64,000 bases of DNA from CAWHOW01 sp963831005 (GTDB lineage: Bacteria; Bacteroidota; Bacteroidia; Bacteroidales; CG2-30-32-10), in contig CAWHOW010000045.1 of assembly GCA_963831005.1 (NCBI GenBank), positions 62,001-126,000 of the forward strand. Reading direction: 5' to 3'. Below are positions 33,719 to 43,344 of this stretch, one piece after another. The notes under the pieces are model-generated. The model saw nothing but the letters and a program-made list of their open reading frames with translations. It was not told where the DNA came from and ran no database searches. How positions within the stretch are numbered: position 1 is the stretch's first letter; each line of letters begins with the position of its first letter. Both the position numbers and the translations under genes were made by a program.

Positions 33719-34970
33719 ACGAAATAAAAACAAGAATTAAAGTACTTGATTTGTTTGCAGGGGCTGGTGGTTTTGGGCTTGGCTTTCGTTTAGCAAATCC
33801 AAAATATAAATTAATTTGTTCATTAGAAGTAGATAAAATGGGCGATTGAAACGTTAAAAGCAAATAATGATGAGAAGCAAAAAATTATTCAGGAAGATAT
33901 AAGAAAATATAAAAACTCTAAACAAATTTTAGCTGCTTGTCCTGTAAAACCTGATGTGATTATTGGTGGACCACCTTGCCAAGGATTTAGCTATGCTGGT
34001 TCAAAGCGACCAAAAGATCCTCGAAATTCTTTATTCAAAAACTTTGCTCAATGGGTTAATGTATTACAGCCAAAAGTATTTGTAATGGAGAATGTGAAAG
34101 GTCTTTTAATTGGCAAAAATGAAAAGGGTGAAAAAGTAATTGAAATAATTAAGGCCGCTTTTCAAAAGTTAGGATATACAGTGAAAATTTGGGAACTTAA
34201 TGCCGCAAACTATGGTGTTCCGCAAAACAGAGAAAGAATATTCATCGTTGGCAATAAATCTGGAGTTGAAATATCTGAACCACCTATTACGCATTATTTG
34301 CCAACAGAAAAGAAAAAACTTAACGGAAAAGCAAAAACATTAAAACAAGCTATTTGTGTTATAAAAGCTATTGGTGATTTGCCTACGTTAAACGCTAGAG
34401 AGGGAGAAGAAGTATCTGTTTATAAAAATAAACCAAGAACTGATTTCCAGAAAGCAAGTAGAGGAGATACTGAAATTTTATACAATCACGTTACAATGGG
34501 TCACAGTAAGCGGGTTGTGGAAAGATATGAACAAATACTTAATGGCTGTACATTACAATAATTTAGATAGATAATATCAAGTTGAGAAAGCGAAATGGGA
34601 AACGGCGTGCTTTTATGATCGAGTTTTCTTTTTTTCTTTAATTATAGGGCATCTGAAACGATAACAAAACACTGATTTCTCGATACAATACAACCTGCAT
34701 CTCTTCATTGAAATTTTATTCATCCAAATCAACCTAGAAATATTACATCAAGAGAAGCTGCAAGGTCACAATTGTTCCAGACAATATATTTTTAAGGGTA
34801 AAAGCGAGACAAATTTCCTCAAAACTATTAAACAATTGGGAAAAGAGAAGACTAAAATCTTTCTTTCTCAATATAACCAAATAGGAAATGTTGTTCCACC
34901 ATTGCTTGCAAAAGCTGTCGCAAATAGATCATCGGATTTTATTGAAGAAAAAGAATCGATAACAAATTAA
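33715..34970 (+). pseudogene. DNA cytosine-5 methyltransferase, frameshifted and eroded
   Basis: The ATG at 33715 gives VLDLFAGAGGFGLGFR (motif I) and then a stop at about 33849. Removing one A of the AAAA at 33836-33839 restores WAIETLKANN and leads into GGPPCQGFS (motif IV, catalytic Cys in PCQ), VFVMENVKGLL (ENV), and NYGVPQNRERIFIVG (motif VIII). The frame then closes at 34561 after EQILNGCTLQ. The target-recognition region is eroded. Further on, HPNQPRNITSREAAR (34718-34765) and QIGNVVPPLLAKAVA (34878-34925) reappear, with a stop at 34970. At least two or three lesions are present, so an active methylase is not expected. Confidence 0.85.
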
Positions 34971-35183
34971 TTCCTAGAATAAATCTAATGTTGTGTGCTA
35001 TTTGATGTCGCTCCTTAAGTTTCGCGCTCACCTAACTTGTTTGGCATAGTTTGCAGCTACCTCATTAATAAATTGCTATAAGAAGTTTGTAAAGGAGCGG
35101 TGAGTTAGGAGTATGAGTCAGGAGTAAAATAACAAAATAGGGAAGCATGTTTCCCAACTCATAACTACGAACTAATAACTCAA
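34971..35183. other. Intergenic low-complexity region
   Basis: Nothing gene-like. A gagttaggagtatgagtcag/caactcataactacgaacta low-complexity pair (35100-35180) of Bacteroidota type separates the island from the dcw-linked genes. Confidence 0.5.
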
Positions 35184-35627
35184 TTAAGCGCCAAGCAGTT
35201 TCTTTACAATTTCCGAAACCGTTTTGTTTTCGGCTTTGCCTGCAAGTTGTTTGGAAGCCATGCCCATAACCTTGCCCATATCCTTTATTCCGGCAGCGCC
35301 TGTTTGGGTAATAATATCTTTTATTAAAGCGGTAAGTTCGTCTTCGCTCAGTTGCCTGGGAAGATACTCCTGTGTAACTTCAGCCTGGAAAAGGTCGTGA
35401 GAAGCAAGATCATCACGTTTGTTAGCAGCAAATATTTCGGCAGCTTCTTTACGCTGCTTGATAAGCTTTTGAAGTATCTTTATTTCGGTGTCTTCAGTAA
35501 CAGCCGTGCCCGAAGTATTGGCAAGCAGCAGTTCAGCTTTAATAGCACGCAAAGCTTCCAGTCGCTGGGCTTCCTTTGCCAGCATGGCTGCTTTAATGTC
35601 AGCATTTATTTTATCAACTAAACTCAT
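35184..35627 (-). CDS. yqeY: GatB/YqeY-domain protein
   Basis: The 147-aa protein is the free-standing form of the tRNA-binding tail domain of GatB. Its helices include MSLVDKINADIKAAMLAKEA, RLEALRAIKAELLLA, LQKLIKQRKEAAEIF, and EYLPRQLSEDELTALIKDII, followed by GAAGIKDMGKVMGMA. A role in tRNA-dependent amidation or tRNA binding is presumed from the domain only. It lies 184 bp downstream of ftsZ on the same strand, separated by a dispersed palindromic repeat. Confidence 0.93.
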   Translation of the reverse strand: MSLVDKINADIKAAMLAKEAQRLEALRAIKAELLLANTSGTAVTEDTEIKILQKLIKQRKEAAEIFAANKRDDLASHDLFQAEVTQEYLPRQLSEDELTALIKDIITQTGAAGIKDMGKVMGMASKQLAGKAENKTVSEIVKKLLGA

Positions 35628-35659
35628 AATTTTTTTAAATTCTAAATCCTTATACCTAT

Positions 35660-35785
35660 ATTATAGTGTCACATCGAGTAGTCATGAGTAACGAAGTGTA
35701 TCGAATGACGTATCGAGATGAGACTATATGCATTTATCTGTTCTCGATACGTCCGCCAGCCGGCGGACTACTCGAACTGACAAGT
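35660..35785. repeat. Dispersed CGCCAGCCGGCG palindromic element (copy 2)
   Basis: Between ftsZ and yqeY. It contains the GTCCGCCAGCCGGCGGAC perfect palindrome (35750-35767) flanked by ttctcgatac and tactcgaactgac, and an upstream segment acatcgagtagtcatgagta with gtatcgaatgacgtatcgag. A diverged copy is at 23760-23835. Confidence 0.7.
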
Positions 35786-35811
35786 GTTTTATGTTTAAGA
35801 AAATTCAAAGA

Positions 35812-37416
35812 TTAATCAACGTTATCGTGCAGATACGAATTGTTCTGGTTCAGCTTGGTTTGTTTGTTTTCATCTTCAGATAACGACAAGCGCGAAACAT
35901 GCGATTCGGAAGAAGGGGTTACATTACTTAAAACAACATTCTTCCTGAGATATGCAGGTTCTTTTTCATGTTCAATAAGTCCCTGTGCGGTCTTTATCTT
36001 CATGCTGAGTTCCCTTAGCTTATTGATGCGTTCCTGGCTTTTCCTTATCACATCAGGGTTTGCGTCGCTAACTGATTCTTCTTTAGGAAGCGGTTTAACT
36101 TCAACCTTTTTTTCAACATTGGTGATCAGGAAAGGTTCGTTGGCTTTATTCTGTTCAAATACAGGCTGTGTTTCCGGTGTTTCGTTAACAGGTGCAGGCT
36201 CATCTTCAAGCGTGAAAAGAGTAATGACTTTTTTCGGCTCTTCCTTTTTAACTTCTTTCACCTCTGTAAATTCAGGAGTCTTAGTTATAACTGTAAAATC
36301 GTTCAGATCTTCATGCTCAGTCATAAAAGCATTTATATGCTCTTCAACAACTTCTTTCTTCTCTTCTTTTAATTCATTCACTAAAGGATGTACAACTTTT
36401 TCTTTTTGTTTTGCTGCAACAATGGAGGGAGCGTAATCAAATGAGCCTGAAGAATCGAAACCAGTTGCAATCAATGTAACGCCAATCTGGTTGCCTAAGG
36501 ATTCGTCAGTACCATTACCCCAAATAATTTCAGCAGTGGAGCCTGATTCATTCTGAATATATTCAGTGATCTCGGAAACTTCATCCATCTTAATTTCTTC
36601 CTGCCCCGATGCAATATAAAGTAAAATATTACTTGCGCCTTTAATTTGATTGTCATTAAGCAATGGTGAATTCAAAGCCATTTCAACTGCCTTGATAGCC
36701 CTGTTTTCGCCTTCTGCAAATCCTGAACCCATGATAGCAACGCCACTGTTTTTCATAACGGTCTTCACATCTTCAAAATCAACGTTGATGTAGCCGGGAA
36801 CAGTAATAATTTCAGCAATACCTTTAGCAGCTGTTGTAAGTATATTATCAGCCTTGCTGAAAGCTTCGGAAAGACATAGGTTTCCATAAAGCTCTCTTAA
36901 TTTATCATTGCAAATAACAAGAAGCGTATCAACATTTTTTCTCAATTCCTTGATGCCTTCTTCTGCCTGCAATTTCCTTTTTCTTCCTTCAAATGCAAAA
37001 GGAATGGTAACAATTGCAACGGTAAGTATTCCCATTTCCTTAGCTGTAGCAGCAATTACAGGAGCTGCACCTGTACCTGTACCACCACCCATTCCGGCAG
37101 TAATGAACAGCATCTTGGTATTTTTTTCCAGATGTGATTTTAGCTGATCTATATTTTCTATAGCTGAATTCTTCCCGACTGATGGGATAGAACCTGCGCC
37201 GCGTCCTTCAGTTAAACTGGCGCCAATCTGTACTTTCACAGTAACGGGGCTGTTATCAAGCGCCTGCGAATCGGTATTGCAAACGATGAAATCAACTCCT
37301 TCTATGCCCTGTTTGAACATATGGTTAACAGCATTGCTGCCACCGCCGCCAACTCCAATAACTTTAATAATAGAAGATTGGCCTTTTGGTAATTCGAATT
37401 GTAGCATTTCAGTCAT
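35812..37416 (-). CDS. ftsZ: Cell division protein FtsZ
   Basis: The 534-aa tubulin homologue polymerises into the Z-ring. The GTP-binding signature GGGTGTG is at residues 110-116, and the early motif VIGVGGGGSNAVNHM is at 19-33. The T7 loop NVDFEDVKTVM follows after residue 200. A 200-residue acidic linker starts near residue 320 and is rich in Glu/Lys/Val, ending in a conserved tail ...NSYLHDNVD that should bind FtsA. Long linkers are normal in Bacteroidota. It is the last division gene in the run, 112 bp after ftsA. Confidence 0.98.
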   Translation of the reverse strand: MTEMLQFELPKGQSSIIKVIGVGGGGSNAVNHMFKQGIEGVDFIVCNTDSQALDNSPVTVKVQIGASLTEGRGAGSIPSVGKNSAIENIDQLKSHLEKNTKMLFITAGMGGGTGTGAAPVIAATAKEMGILTVAIVTIPFAFEGRKRKLQAEEGIKELRKNVDTLLVICNDKLRELYGNLCLSEAFSKADNILTTAAKGIAEIITVPGYINVDFEDVKTVMKNSGVAIMGSGFAEGENRAIKAVEMALNSPLLNDNQIKGASNILLYIASGQEEIKMDEVSEITEYIQNESGSTAEIIWGNGTDESLGNQIGVTLIATGFDSSGSFDYAPSIVAAKQKEKVVHPLVNELKEEKKEVVEEHINAFMTEHEDLNDFTVITKTPEFTEVKEVKKEEPKKVITLFTLEDEPAPVNETPETQPVFEQNKANEPFLITNVEKKVEVKPLPKEESVSDANPDVIRKSQERINKLRELSMKIKTAQGLIEHEKEPAYLRKNVVLSNVTPSSESHVSRLSLSEDENKQTKLNQNNSYLHDNVD

Positions 37417-37527
37417 AGGATTTTTTCTGATTGGATAAAAGTATATAATAGAATAGTGGATTGACGAGCTTTAATTAATAATTTATTAACACGAATTTTG
37501 CTTAAAATGTTAATATTTTTCTACGAG

Positions 37528-38826
37528 TTAATTGGCTCCTCCGTCTTCAAAAAACTCTTTACCTTTTGCAAATATTTTATCAAAGAAACTTCCTTTTGTC
37601 TTCTTTGAGTGCGTTTGAACGACATTCTTATCTTTTACTTTTTCTTTCACTTTATCTTTATTCTCCAATTTTTCCAGACGATCAAATCCCTTTATAACCA
37701 AACCGACACCTGTTGCAAACATAGGGCTTGCAATTTCTTCAGAAACATTTTTGGCCAGATGTTCATTCGGATAACCAATTCTGGTATCCATACCTGTGAT
37801 GAATTCAGTTAATTGTGATATGTGTTTCAATTGTGCGCCACCACCAGTAAGTACAATACCTGCGATCAACTTTTTCTCATAACCTGAATTCTTTATTTCA
37901 TAATAAATATGTTCAATGATCTCTTCAGCCCTGGCTTGAATAATACTGGCAAGATTCTTTAATGAGATTTCTTTTGGGTCTCTTCCTCTCAAACCGGGTA
38001 TGGAAACTATCTCTTCATCTTTATTCTCGCTGGCAAGAGCAGAACCGAATTTAATTTTCAATGCTTCAGCCTGACTGCGAATGATGGTACATCCTTCTTT
38101 AATATCTTCAGTTATAACGTTTCCACCAAAAGGGATCACAGCAGTATGACGAATGATGCCATCCTGGAAAATAGCAATATCCGTAGTACCACCACCTATA
38201 TCAACGAGAACAACACCTGCTTCTTTTTCTTCATCACTCAGCACAGCATCGGAAGAGGCGAGGGGCTCAAGTATCAGCTCTGCTACTTCGAGTCCGGCTT
38301 TGCTTACACATTTGTGTATATTTTTTGCAGCAGCAACCTGACCTGTGATAATATGAAAATTTGCTTCAAGGCAAATACCTGACATTCCAACTGGGTCTTT
38401 GATCCCCGGTTCTTTATCCACTATATATTCCTGCGGAATAACATGGATTATTTCTTCTCCCGGCTGCATCACCAGTTTGTACATATTCTCTACAAGAATA
38501 TCAATATCTTCCTGTTTTATTTCATCTTCAAGCGTGTTGCGCATTATATTGCCGCGATGTTGTATACTTTTAATATGTTGTCCAGCAATACCAACATTCA
38601 CTACACAAATATTTACTCCGGATTTCTGCTCCGCTTCTTCAACTGCAGCCCTTATCGATTGAACTGTCTTTTCAATATTTGCGACCACTCCGCGTGTTAC
38701 ACCGATAGATTCTGATTTCCCGATACCAAGGATCTCAACTTTTCCATGCTCGTTCCTGCGACCTACTATGGCTGCAATTTTTGTTGTGCCGATGTCTAGA
38801 CCGACTACTATTTCTAATGATTCCAT
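37528..38826 (-). CDS. ftsA: Cell division protein FtsA
   Basis: The 432-aa actin-fold protein tethers FtsZ to the membrane. Phosphate 1 motif VGLDIGTTKIAAIVGR is at residues 8-23, phosphate 2 VLVDIGGGTTDIAIF is near 205, and the adenosine motif GIVLTGGGAQLKHI lies near 320. The 1C domain occupies about 85-165. The C-terminal tail after the Lys-rich linker (SFFDKIFAKGKEFF) is a likely amphipathic membrane-targeting helix. It lies 10 bp after ftsQ. Confidence 0.97.
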   Translation of the reverse strand: MESLEIVVGLDIGTTKIAAIVGRRNEHGKVEILGIGKSESIGVTRGVVANIEKTVQSIRAAVEEAEQKSGVNICVVNVGIAGQHIKSIQHRGNIMRNTLEDEIKQEDIDILVENMYKLVMQPGEEIIHVIPQEYIVDKEPGIKDPVGMSGICLEANFHIITGQVAAAKNIHKCVSKAGLEVAELILEPLASSDAVLSDEEKEAGVVLVDIGGGTTDIAIFQDGIIRHTAVIPFGGNVITEDIKEGCTIIRSQAEALKIKFGSALASENKDEEIVSIPGLRGRDPKEISLKNLASIIQARAEEIIEHIYYEIKNSGYEKKLIAGIVLTGGGAQLKHISQLTEFITGMDTRIGYPNEHLAKNVSEEIASPMFATGVGLVIKGFDRLEKLENKDKVKEKVKDKNVVQTHSKKTKGSFFDKIFAKGKEFFEDGGAN

Positions 38827-38836
38827 ATTTGTGAAA

Positions 38837-39634
38837 TTAAATTTTTGAACAAACTACCTGATTTTTATATTTTAAATTGATGGATTTGTATTTCTCCCAA
38901 CCTATTTTATTTAAACATTGCTTGTAAAAGACGAGAAGATTGGTAAATTTCTCTTCCATATTGTCAATGCCTCCAAAAATAACTGTCTGGTTGCCAATCT
39001 TGGTAAATAGTTCTATATCTCCTTTGTTATTAATGAAAATCTCTTCCACCATGGCTTTCCAGAAATTGTCTTTTGTAATGAATTGAGCCATCCTGTATAT
39101 TTTATAAATGCTGGTTTTCATAGTTGAGGTATCTGCTCCTGTGGAATCAGAGACATCCAATTTCATAAATGGATTATAGAAATCTTTTATAAAACCATTT
39201 GCCACTATCAGTCTTGCAGAATATTTAACGTTAGTAGGCATCATTTTTCCTTCTTCATCAATATAAAATGATTGACCATATTTGCTGTAAACCTTAACAA
39301 TGGGCTTCCTCTGCAATATGTTTATTTGAACATCGCCCAAAATAGAAACAAACACATCAGCCTTTTTTATATAAGGAATTGTTAAAAGCGATCCTTCTAA
39401 TTCTCCGGCGCTAATATCGTATAATGGGGCTCCTTTTATTTTATATCCTTTTTGCGCAAAGAATGATTCTATGTCTCCATTTGTGATAAAATAATCATCA
39501 CTGTTATATTTTATGAAAATATCCGACTTGGTGCAAACCTCCGACTGATGCTCCTGATATGCGAATCCAAGCAAGGTCGATAGCCCTGCAATAAGGATGA
39601 TCCAAACTAATATGATGAGAATCTTTTTCATCAT
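38837..39634 (-). CDS. ftsQ: Cell division protein FtsQ
   Basis: The 265-aa protein has an N-terminal membrane helix (KKILIILVWIILIAGLSTLL), then a POTRA-like region (YNSDDYFITNGDIESFFAQK, then GSLLTIPYIKKADVFVSI), followed by the beta domain with VKVYSKYGQSFYIDEEGKMM. It links the FtsL/FtsI complex to FtsA. Sequence conservation of FtsQ is poor in Bacteroidota, so identity rests on topology and its place between murC (4-bp overlap) and ftsA (10 bp). Confidence 0.9.
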   Translation of the reverse strand: MMKKILIILVWIILIAGLSTLLGFAYQEHQSEVCTKSDIFIKYNSDDYFITNGDIESFFAQKGYKIKGAPLYDISAGELEGSLLTIPYIKKADVFVSILGDVQINILQRKPIVKVYSKYGQSFYIDEEGKMMPTNVKYSARLIVANGFIKDFYNPFMKLDVSDSTGADTSTMKTSIYKIYRMAQFITKDNFWKAMVEEIFINNKGDIELFTKIGNQTVIFGGIDNMEEKFTNLLVFYKQCLNKIGWEKYKSINLKYKNQVVCSKI

Positions 39635-41007
39635 AGACTTTTAGATATTTTCAAAATGTTTTTCAAACTCTTTTCAATAGGTTCTACCAGCTGGTCTATA
39701 TCTCCTGCACCAATTGTGATAAGTACATCAAGTTTCCTTTTTATCAACTCTTCAATTAAATCTTCTTTTTTACATACCATTTTATTTTGTAATGGTATCT
39801 TCTTAAGAAGGTTTTCCGAAGTAATTCCTTTAATAGGCAGTTCTCTTGCTGGATAAATGTCTAACAATATCAATTCATCTAGCATGGAAAGACTTTTAAT
39901 AAAGCCATCAGCCAGGTCTCTTGTCCTCGTAAACAGATGAGGTTGGAAAACTCCTGTTATCTTTTTACCGGGATAAAGCTCTCGTGCTGCATTAAGGCAT
40001 GCTTTGATCTCCTCCGGATGATGAGCATAATCATCAATAAAAATTAAATCATTCGTCTTTATCCTGTAATCAAAACGCCTGCAAACACCTGTATAACTGT
40101 GAAGCGCATTCTTAATTTCTTTTGGTTGAACACCTATATTTAAAGCGACTGCTGCTGCGACAACTGCATTTTCAACATTGTGTTTCCCGGGAACGATGGA
40201 TTTGATTTTTATGTTTAAGTCATACGGACATTTGATGATATAATAAAAATATCCATTTTCAACTCTTATATCATCAGCATAGTAATCTGCCTTTTCTACT
40301 GCGGAATAGGTGAGAGGTATGGTTTTAATATTTGTTAATCCCAGACTTTTCTTTAAGAATAATTTACCATTATTTTTAATTTGGTTTGCAAACATCCTGA
40401 ATGATTCAACCATGTAATCCTGATTCCCATATATATCAAGATGATCTGCATCCATTGAGGAAATTACTGCAATATCAGGATGTATCTGAAGAAATGAACG
40501 ATCGAATTCGTCTGCTTCCACAACAGCGATCAAATTCTTATCTGACAATATCAGGTTAGATTTATAATTCTTGCTAATTCCTCCGATAAATGAAAAAATA
40601 TCTTTCCCTGATTGCTTTAATATATGAGCTATCATTGAAGTGATAGTTGTTTTGCCATGTGTGCCCGAAACAGCTATTGTATAGGCATCTTGAGTTATGA
40701 GTCCCAGTATTTCAGCTCTTTTATGAATTTCAACTCCTTTTTCTTTAAGGAAAATATATTCTTTATGCTCTTTAGGAATTGCCGGGGTATAAATGACAAG
40801 GTCAACATCATTTGGAATCATTTCAATATTCTCATCGAAGTGTACTTTAATTCCTTCTTTACATAGTTCGTCTGTCAGGGTTGTTTTGGTCTTATCATAC
40901 CCACTGACCTGCGCTCCCTTAGCTTTGAAAAATCGAGCAAGAGCGCTCATCCCGATACCACCAATACCGAGTAAATAAACTTTTTTTATTTTTTTGATGT
41001 CAACCAT
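39631..41007 (-). CDS. murC: UDP-N-acetylmuramate--L-alanine ligase
   Basis: The 458-aa cytosolic enzyme adds L-Ala to UDP-MurNAc. The nucleotide-sugar fold motif GIGGIGMS is at 14-21, the ATP P-loop GTHGKTT at 115-121, and the central-domain signature DEFDRSFLQIHPDIAVISS follows, with VCRRFDYR in the C-terminal part. The DYAHHPEEI motif is diagnostic of MurC. It begins 3 bp after murG and overlaps ftsQ by 4 bp. Confidence 0.97.
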   Translation of the reverse strand: MVDIKKIKKVYLLGIGGIGMSALARFFKAKGAQVSGYDKTKTTLTDELCKEGIKVHFDENIEMIPNDVDLVIYTPAIPKEHKEYIFLKEKGVEIHKRAEILGLITQDAYTIAVSGTHGKTTITSMIAHILKQSGKDIFSFIGGISKNYKSNLILSDKNLIAVVEADEFDRSFLQIHPDIAVISSMDADHLDIYGNQDYMVESFRMFANQIKNNGKLFLKKSLGLTNIKTIPLTYSAVEKADYYADDIRVENGYFYYIIKCPYDLNIKIKSIVPGKHNVENAVVAAAVALNIGVQPKEIKNALHSYTGVCRRFDYRIKTNDLIFIDDYAHHPEEIKACLNAARELYPGKKITGVFQPHLFTRTRDLADGFIKSLSMLDELILLDIYPARELPIKGITSENLLKKIPLQNKMVCKKEDLIEELIKRKLDVLITIGAGDIDQLVEPIEKSLKNILKISKSL

Positions 41008-41010
41008 CTT

Positions 41011-42126
41011 CTATCTGTTCTCAACCAATTTTAATACTTCCTCTGCTATGTGATTCGCGGCATCAGGTAATGCTAACGATTTAATGTTTGTACTCATTTG
41101 CTCGCATTCCATTGTATTCTTTATAAATTCCAAAACACTTGTTCCTAATATAGTTCTGCAATCGGAATCTTTTATAAGTTTTGCAGCTTGTTCTTTTACC
41201 AATGCCAGTGCATTTTTTGTTTGATGGTCTTCCGCTACATTTGGAGATGGAACAAGTATAACAGGTTTACCAATGATACATAATTCCGAAATTGATATTG
41301 CTCCTGCTCTCGATACAATCATATCTGCAGCTGCATAAGCTAAATCCATCCGGTTAATGAAATCGAATATTTTTACTTTTTCATTTAGATTTTGATCTAC
41401 AGAACTCTTTGCTGTATTAAAATAATATTTGCCTGTTTGCCAGATTATTTGAATTTTATTATTTGTAAATAATTCCAGATTAGTTTGAATGCTTTCATTA
41501 ATAGTGCGTGCTCCAAGGCTTCCACCAATTGCTAATAATATTTTATATGATGGATCCAGTCCGAAAAATTTTAAGGCCTCAGATTTTTTATTTTCAATTT
41601 GCACTGTATCCTGTCTTACAGGATTTCCTGTAATAACAATTTTGGATTTTGGAAAATATTTTTCCATGCCTTCAAAAGCAACGCATATCTTGTTAACTTT
41701 TTTAGAAAGATTAATGTTGGACTTTCCCGGAAATGAATTCTGTTCCTGTATAAGTGTTGGAATTCCTTTCATAGATGCAGCTTTCACTATGGACCAACTT
41801 GCATAACCTCCCACACCTACAACAACCTCAGGTTTGAAAGCTTTTATGATCTTTACAGATCTCGATAGGCTTGATAGAATTTTAATGGGAACCAGAATGT
41901 TCTTGAAAGTGATTTTACGTTGAAGTCCGCTAATCCATAACCCTTCTATTTTATAGCCTGCAGCGGGTAATTTTTCCATCTCCATTTTCCCTTTTGCACC
42001 TACAAATAGTATCTCAATTTCTTTGTCAATATTTTTTAATGCATTGGCAATTGCAATAGCAGGGAATATATGACCACCTGTTCCGCCGCCACTAATAATA
42101 ATTTTTATTTTATTTTTAATTTCCAC
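41011..42126 (-). CDS. murG: Undecaprenyl-PP-MurNAc-pentapeptide GlcNAc transferase
   Basis: The 371-aa GT28 enzyme converts lipid I to lipid II at the inner face of the membrane. The N-terminal glycine loop SGGGTGGHIFPAIAIA is at residues 12-27, followed by VGVGGYASWSIVKAA and a second G-loop IGGSLGARTIN. The UDP-GlcNAc-binding region carries DMIVSRAGAISISELCIIGK and KPVILVPSPNVAEDHQ. It overlaps ftsW by 11 bp. Confidence 0.97.
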   Translation of the reverse strand: MEIKNKIKIIISGGGTGGHIFPAIAIANALKNIDKEIEILFVGAKGKMEMEKLPAAGYKIEGLWISGLQRKITFKNILVPIKILSSLSRSVKIIKAFKPEVVVGVGGYASWSIVKAASMKGIPTLIQEQNSFPGKSNINLSKKVNKICVAFEGMEKYFPKSKIVITGNPVRQDTVQIENKKSEALKFFGLDPSYKILLAIGGSLGARTINESIQTNLELFTNNKIQIIWQTGKYYFNTAKSSVDQNLNEKVKIFDFINRMDLAYAAADMIVSRAGAISISELCIIGKPVILVPSPNVAEDHQTKNALALVKEQAAKLIKDSDCRTILGTSVLEFIKNTMECEQMSTNIKSLALPDAANHIAEEVLKLVENR

Positions 42127-43333
42127 TTACAGTATCGTTTACTTCTTCAGTTTTTGCTTCTTCTTTTTTGTCACTTTCTTCCTGTATCAATTTTTCTTCT
42201 TCTTTATCGGATTCTCTGCTAACACTTAAGATAATACCTATTGCTATTCCTGTGAACCAAATAGAAGTACCTCCCATACTAACTAACGGCAATGGCTGAC
42301 CAGTAACAGGAAGTATATTTACTGCGACAGCCATATTTATAAATGCCTGAAATACTAAACTAAAACAACAACCAAATGCCACGAATGCGCCAAATGAACC
42401 TGGCGCTCGGGACGCAATCCTTACACCTCGAAACAGAAGTATCAGGTACATTAATACAATTACGATTGCTCCTATTAGCCCATACTCTTCTGTAATGATA
42501 GAATAAATAAAATCTGAATAAGGGTGAGGCAAGAAGTTTCTTTGTGTGCTATTTCCAGGCCCTTTCCCTAAAGTACCACCTGTTGCAATTGCTATTTTCG
42601 ATTGTTCAGGCTGGTAATTTTCATCCCTATTATTATTGTTTTTGTTCCCATTTTTAAATGATTCTATCCTGTTTCTCCATGTGCCTAAACGTCCCTGTGA
42701 AGATGAATTCAATAAGATGACAACGAATAATGAAAACAGAACAGCTGCAATTCCTAATAATGCAAAAATATACTTCATATTGATCCTGCCTATAAATAAC
42801 ATGACAAGACATGTTGAAAATAGTACAGCCGCAGTAGAAAAGTTTGCAGGTAAAATAAGTGCGCAAACAATTAATATGGGAACCATAATTGGAACAAATG
42901 AAGTTTTGAAGTCCTTTATTTGTCCTTGTTTCTTTGATAATAATCTGGCTACATAAATTATAAGCGCAAGCTTGGCAAAATCGGAACTCTGGAAGGTGAG
43001 GTTAATTTTAGGAATGGTCAGCCAGCGACTTGCTTCATGTACATTTGTTCCGGTAAATAAAGTCAAGAGGAGCAGAGGAACAGTTATAAACATTGCCAGT
43101 TGTGATATTCTCGAAAAGTAGGTGTACTTGATCAGGTGGGCAATATACATTAACACTAGTCCAAATATCAATATGATAAAATGTTTAATAAGATAATATT
43201 CAGTATTACCCTGCTGGCGCATATATGCCAGCATTCCTGTTGAACTATAAACTGACAGCAAGGAGAATATGGATAGTATGATCACTACTAACCATATTAC
43301 CTTGTCGCCTTTTATGTTATTGAAGAATTTCAA
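42116..43333 (-). CDS. ftsW: Septal peptidoglycan polymerase FtsW (SEDS)
   Basis: The 405-aa membrane protein has about ten helices. SEDS marks include FTGTNVHEASRWL after the third helix (large extracytoplasmic loop start), YQPEQSKIAIATGGTLGKGP with the catalytic-loop region, and the C-terminal VTGQPLPLVSMGGTSIW motif. It polymerises lipid II together with the PBP encoded by ftsI at 47095. The C-terminus has a charged cytosolic tail of Glu/Lys. It follows the murD fragment by 11 bp. Confidence 0.95.
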   Translation of the reverse strand: MKFFNNIKGDKVIWLVVIILSIFSLLSVYSSTGMLAYMRQQGNTEYYLIKHFIILIFGLVLMYIAHLIKYTYFSRISQLAMFITVPLLLLTLFTGTNVHEASRWLTIPKINLTFQSSDFAKLALIIYVARLLSKKQGQIKDFKTSFVPIMVPILIVCALILPANFSTAAVLFSTCLVMLFIGRINMKYIFALLGIAAVLFSLFVVILLNSSSQGRLGTWRNRIESFKNGNKNNNNRDENYQPEQSKIAIATGGTLGKGPGNSTQRNFLPHPYSDFIYSIITEEYGLIGAIVIVLMYLILLFRGVRIASRAPGSFGAFVAFGCCFSLVFQAFINMAVAVNILPVTGQPLPLVSMGGTSIWFTGIAIGIILSVSRESDKEEEKLIQEESDKKEEAKTEEVNDTVSGN

Positions 43334-43344
43334 TTCTTATATAT

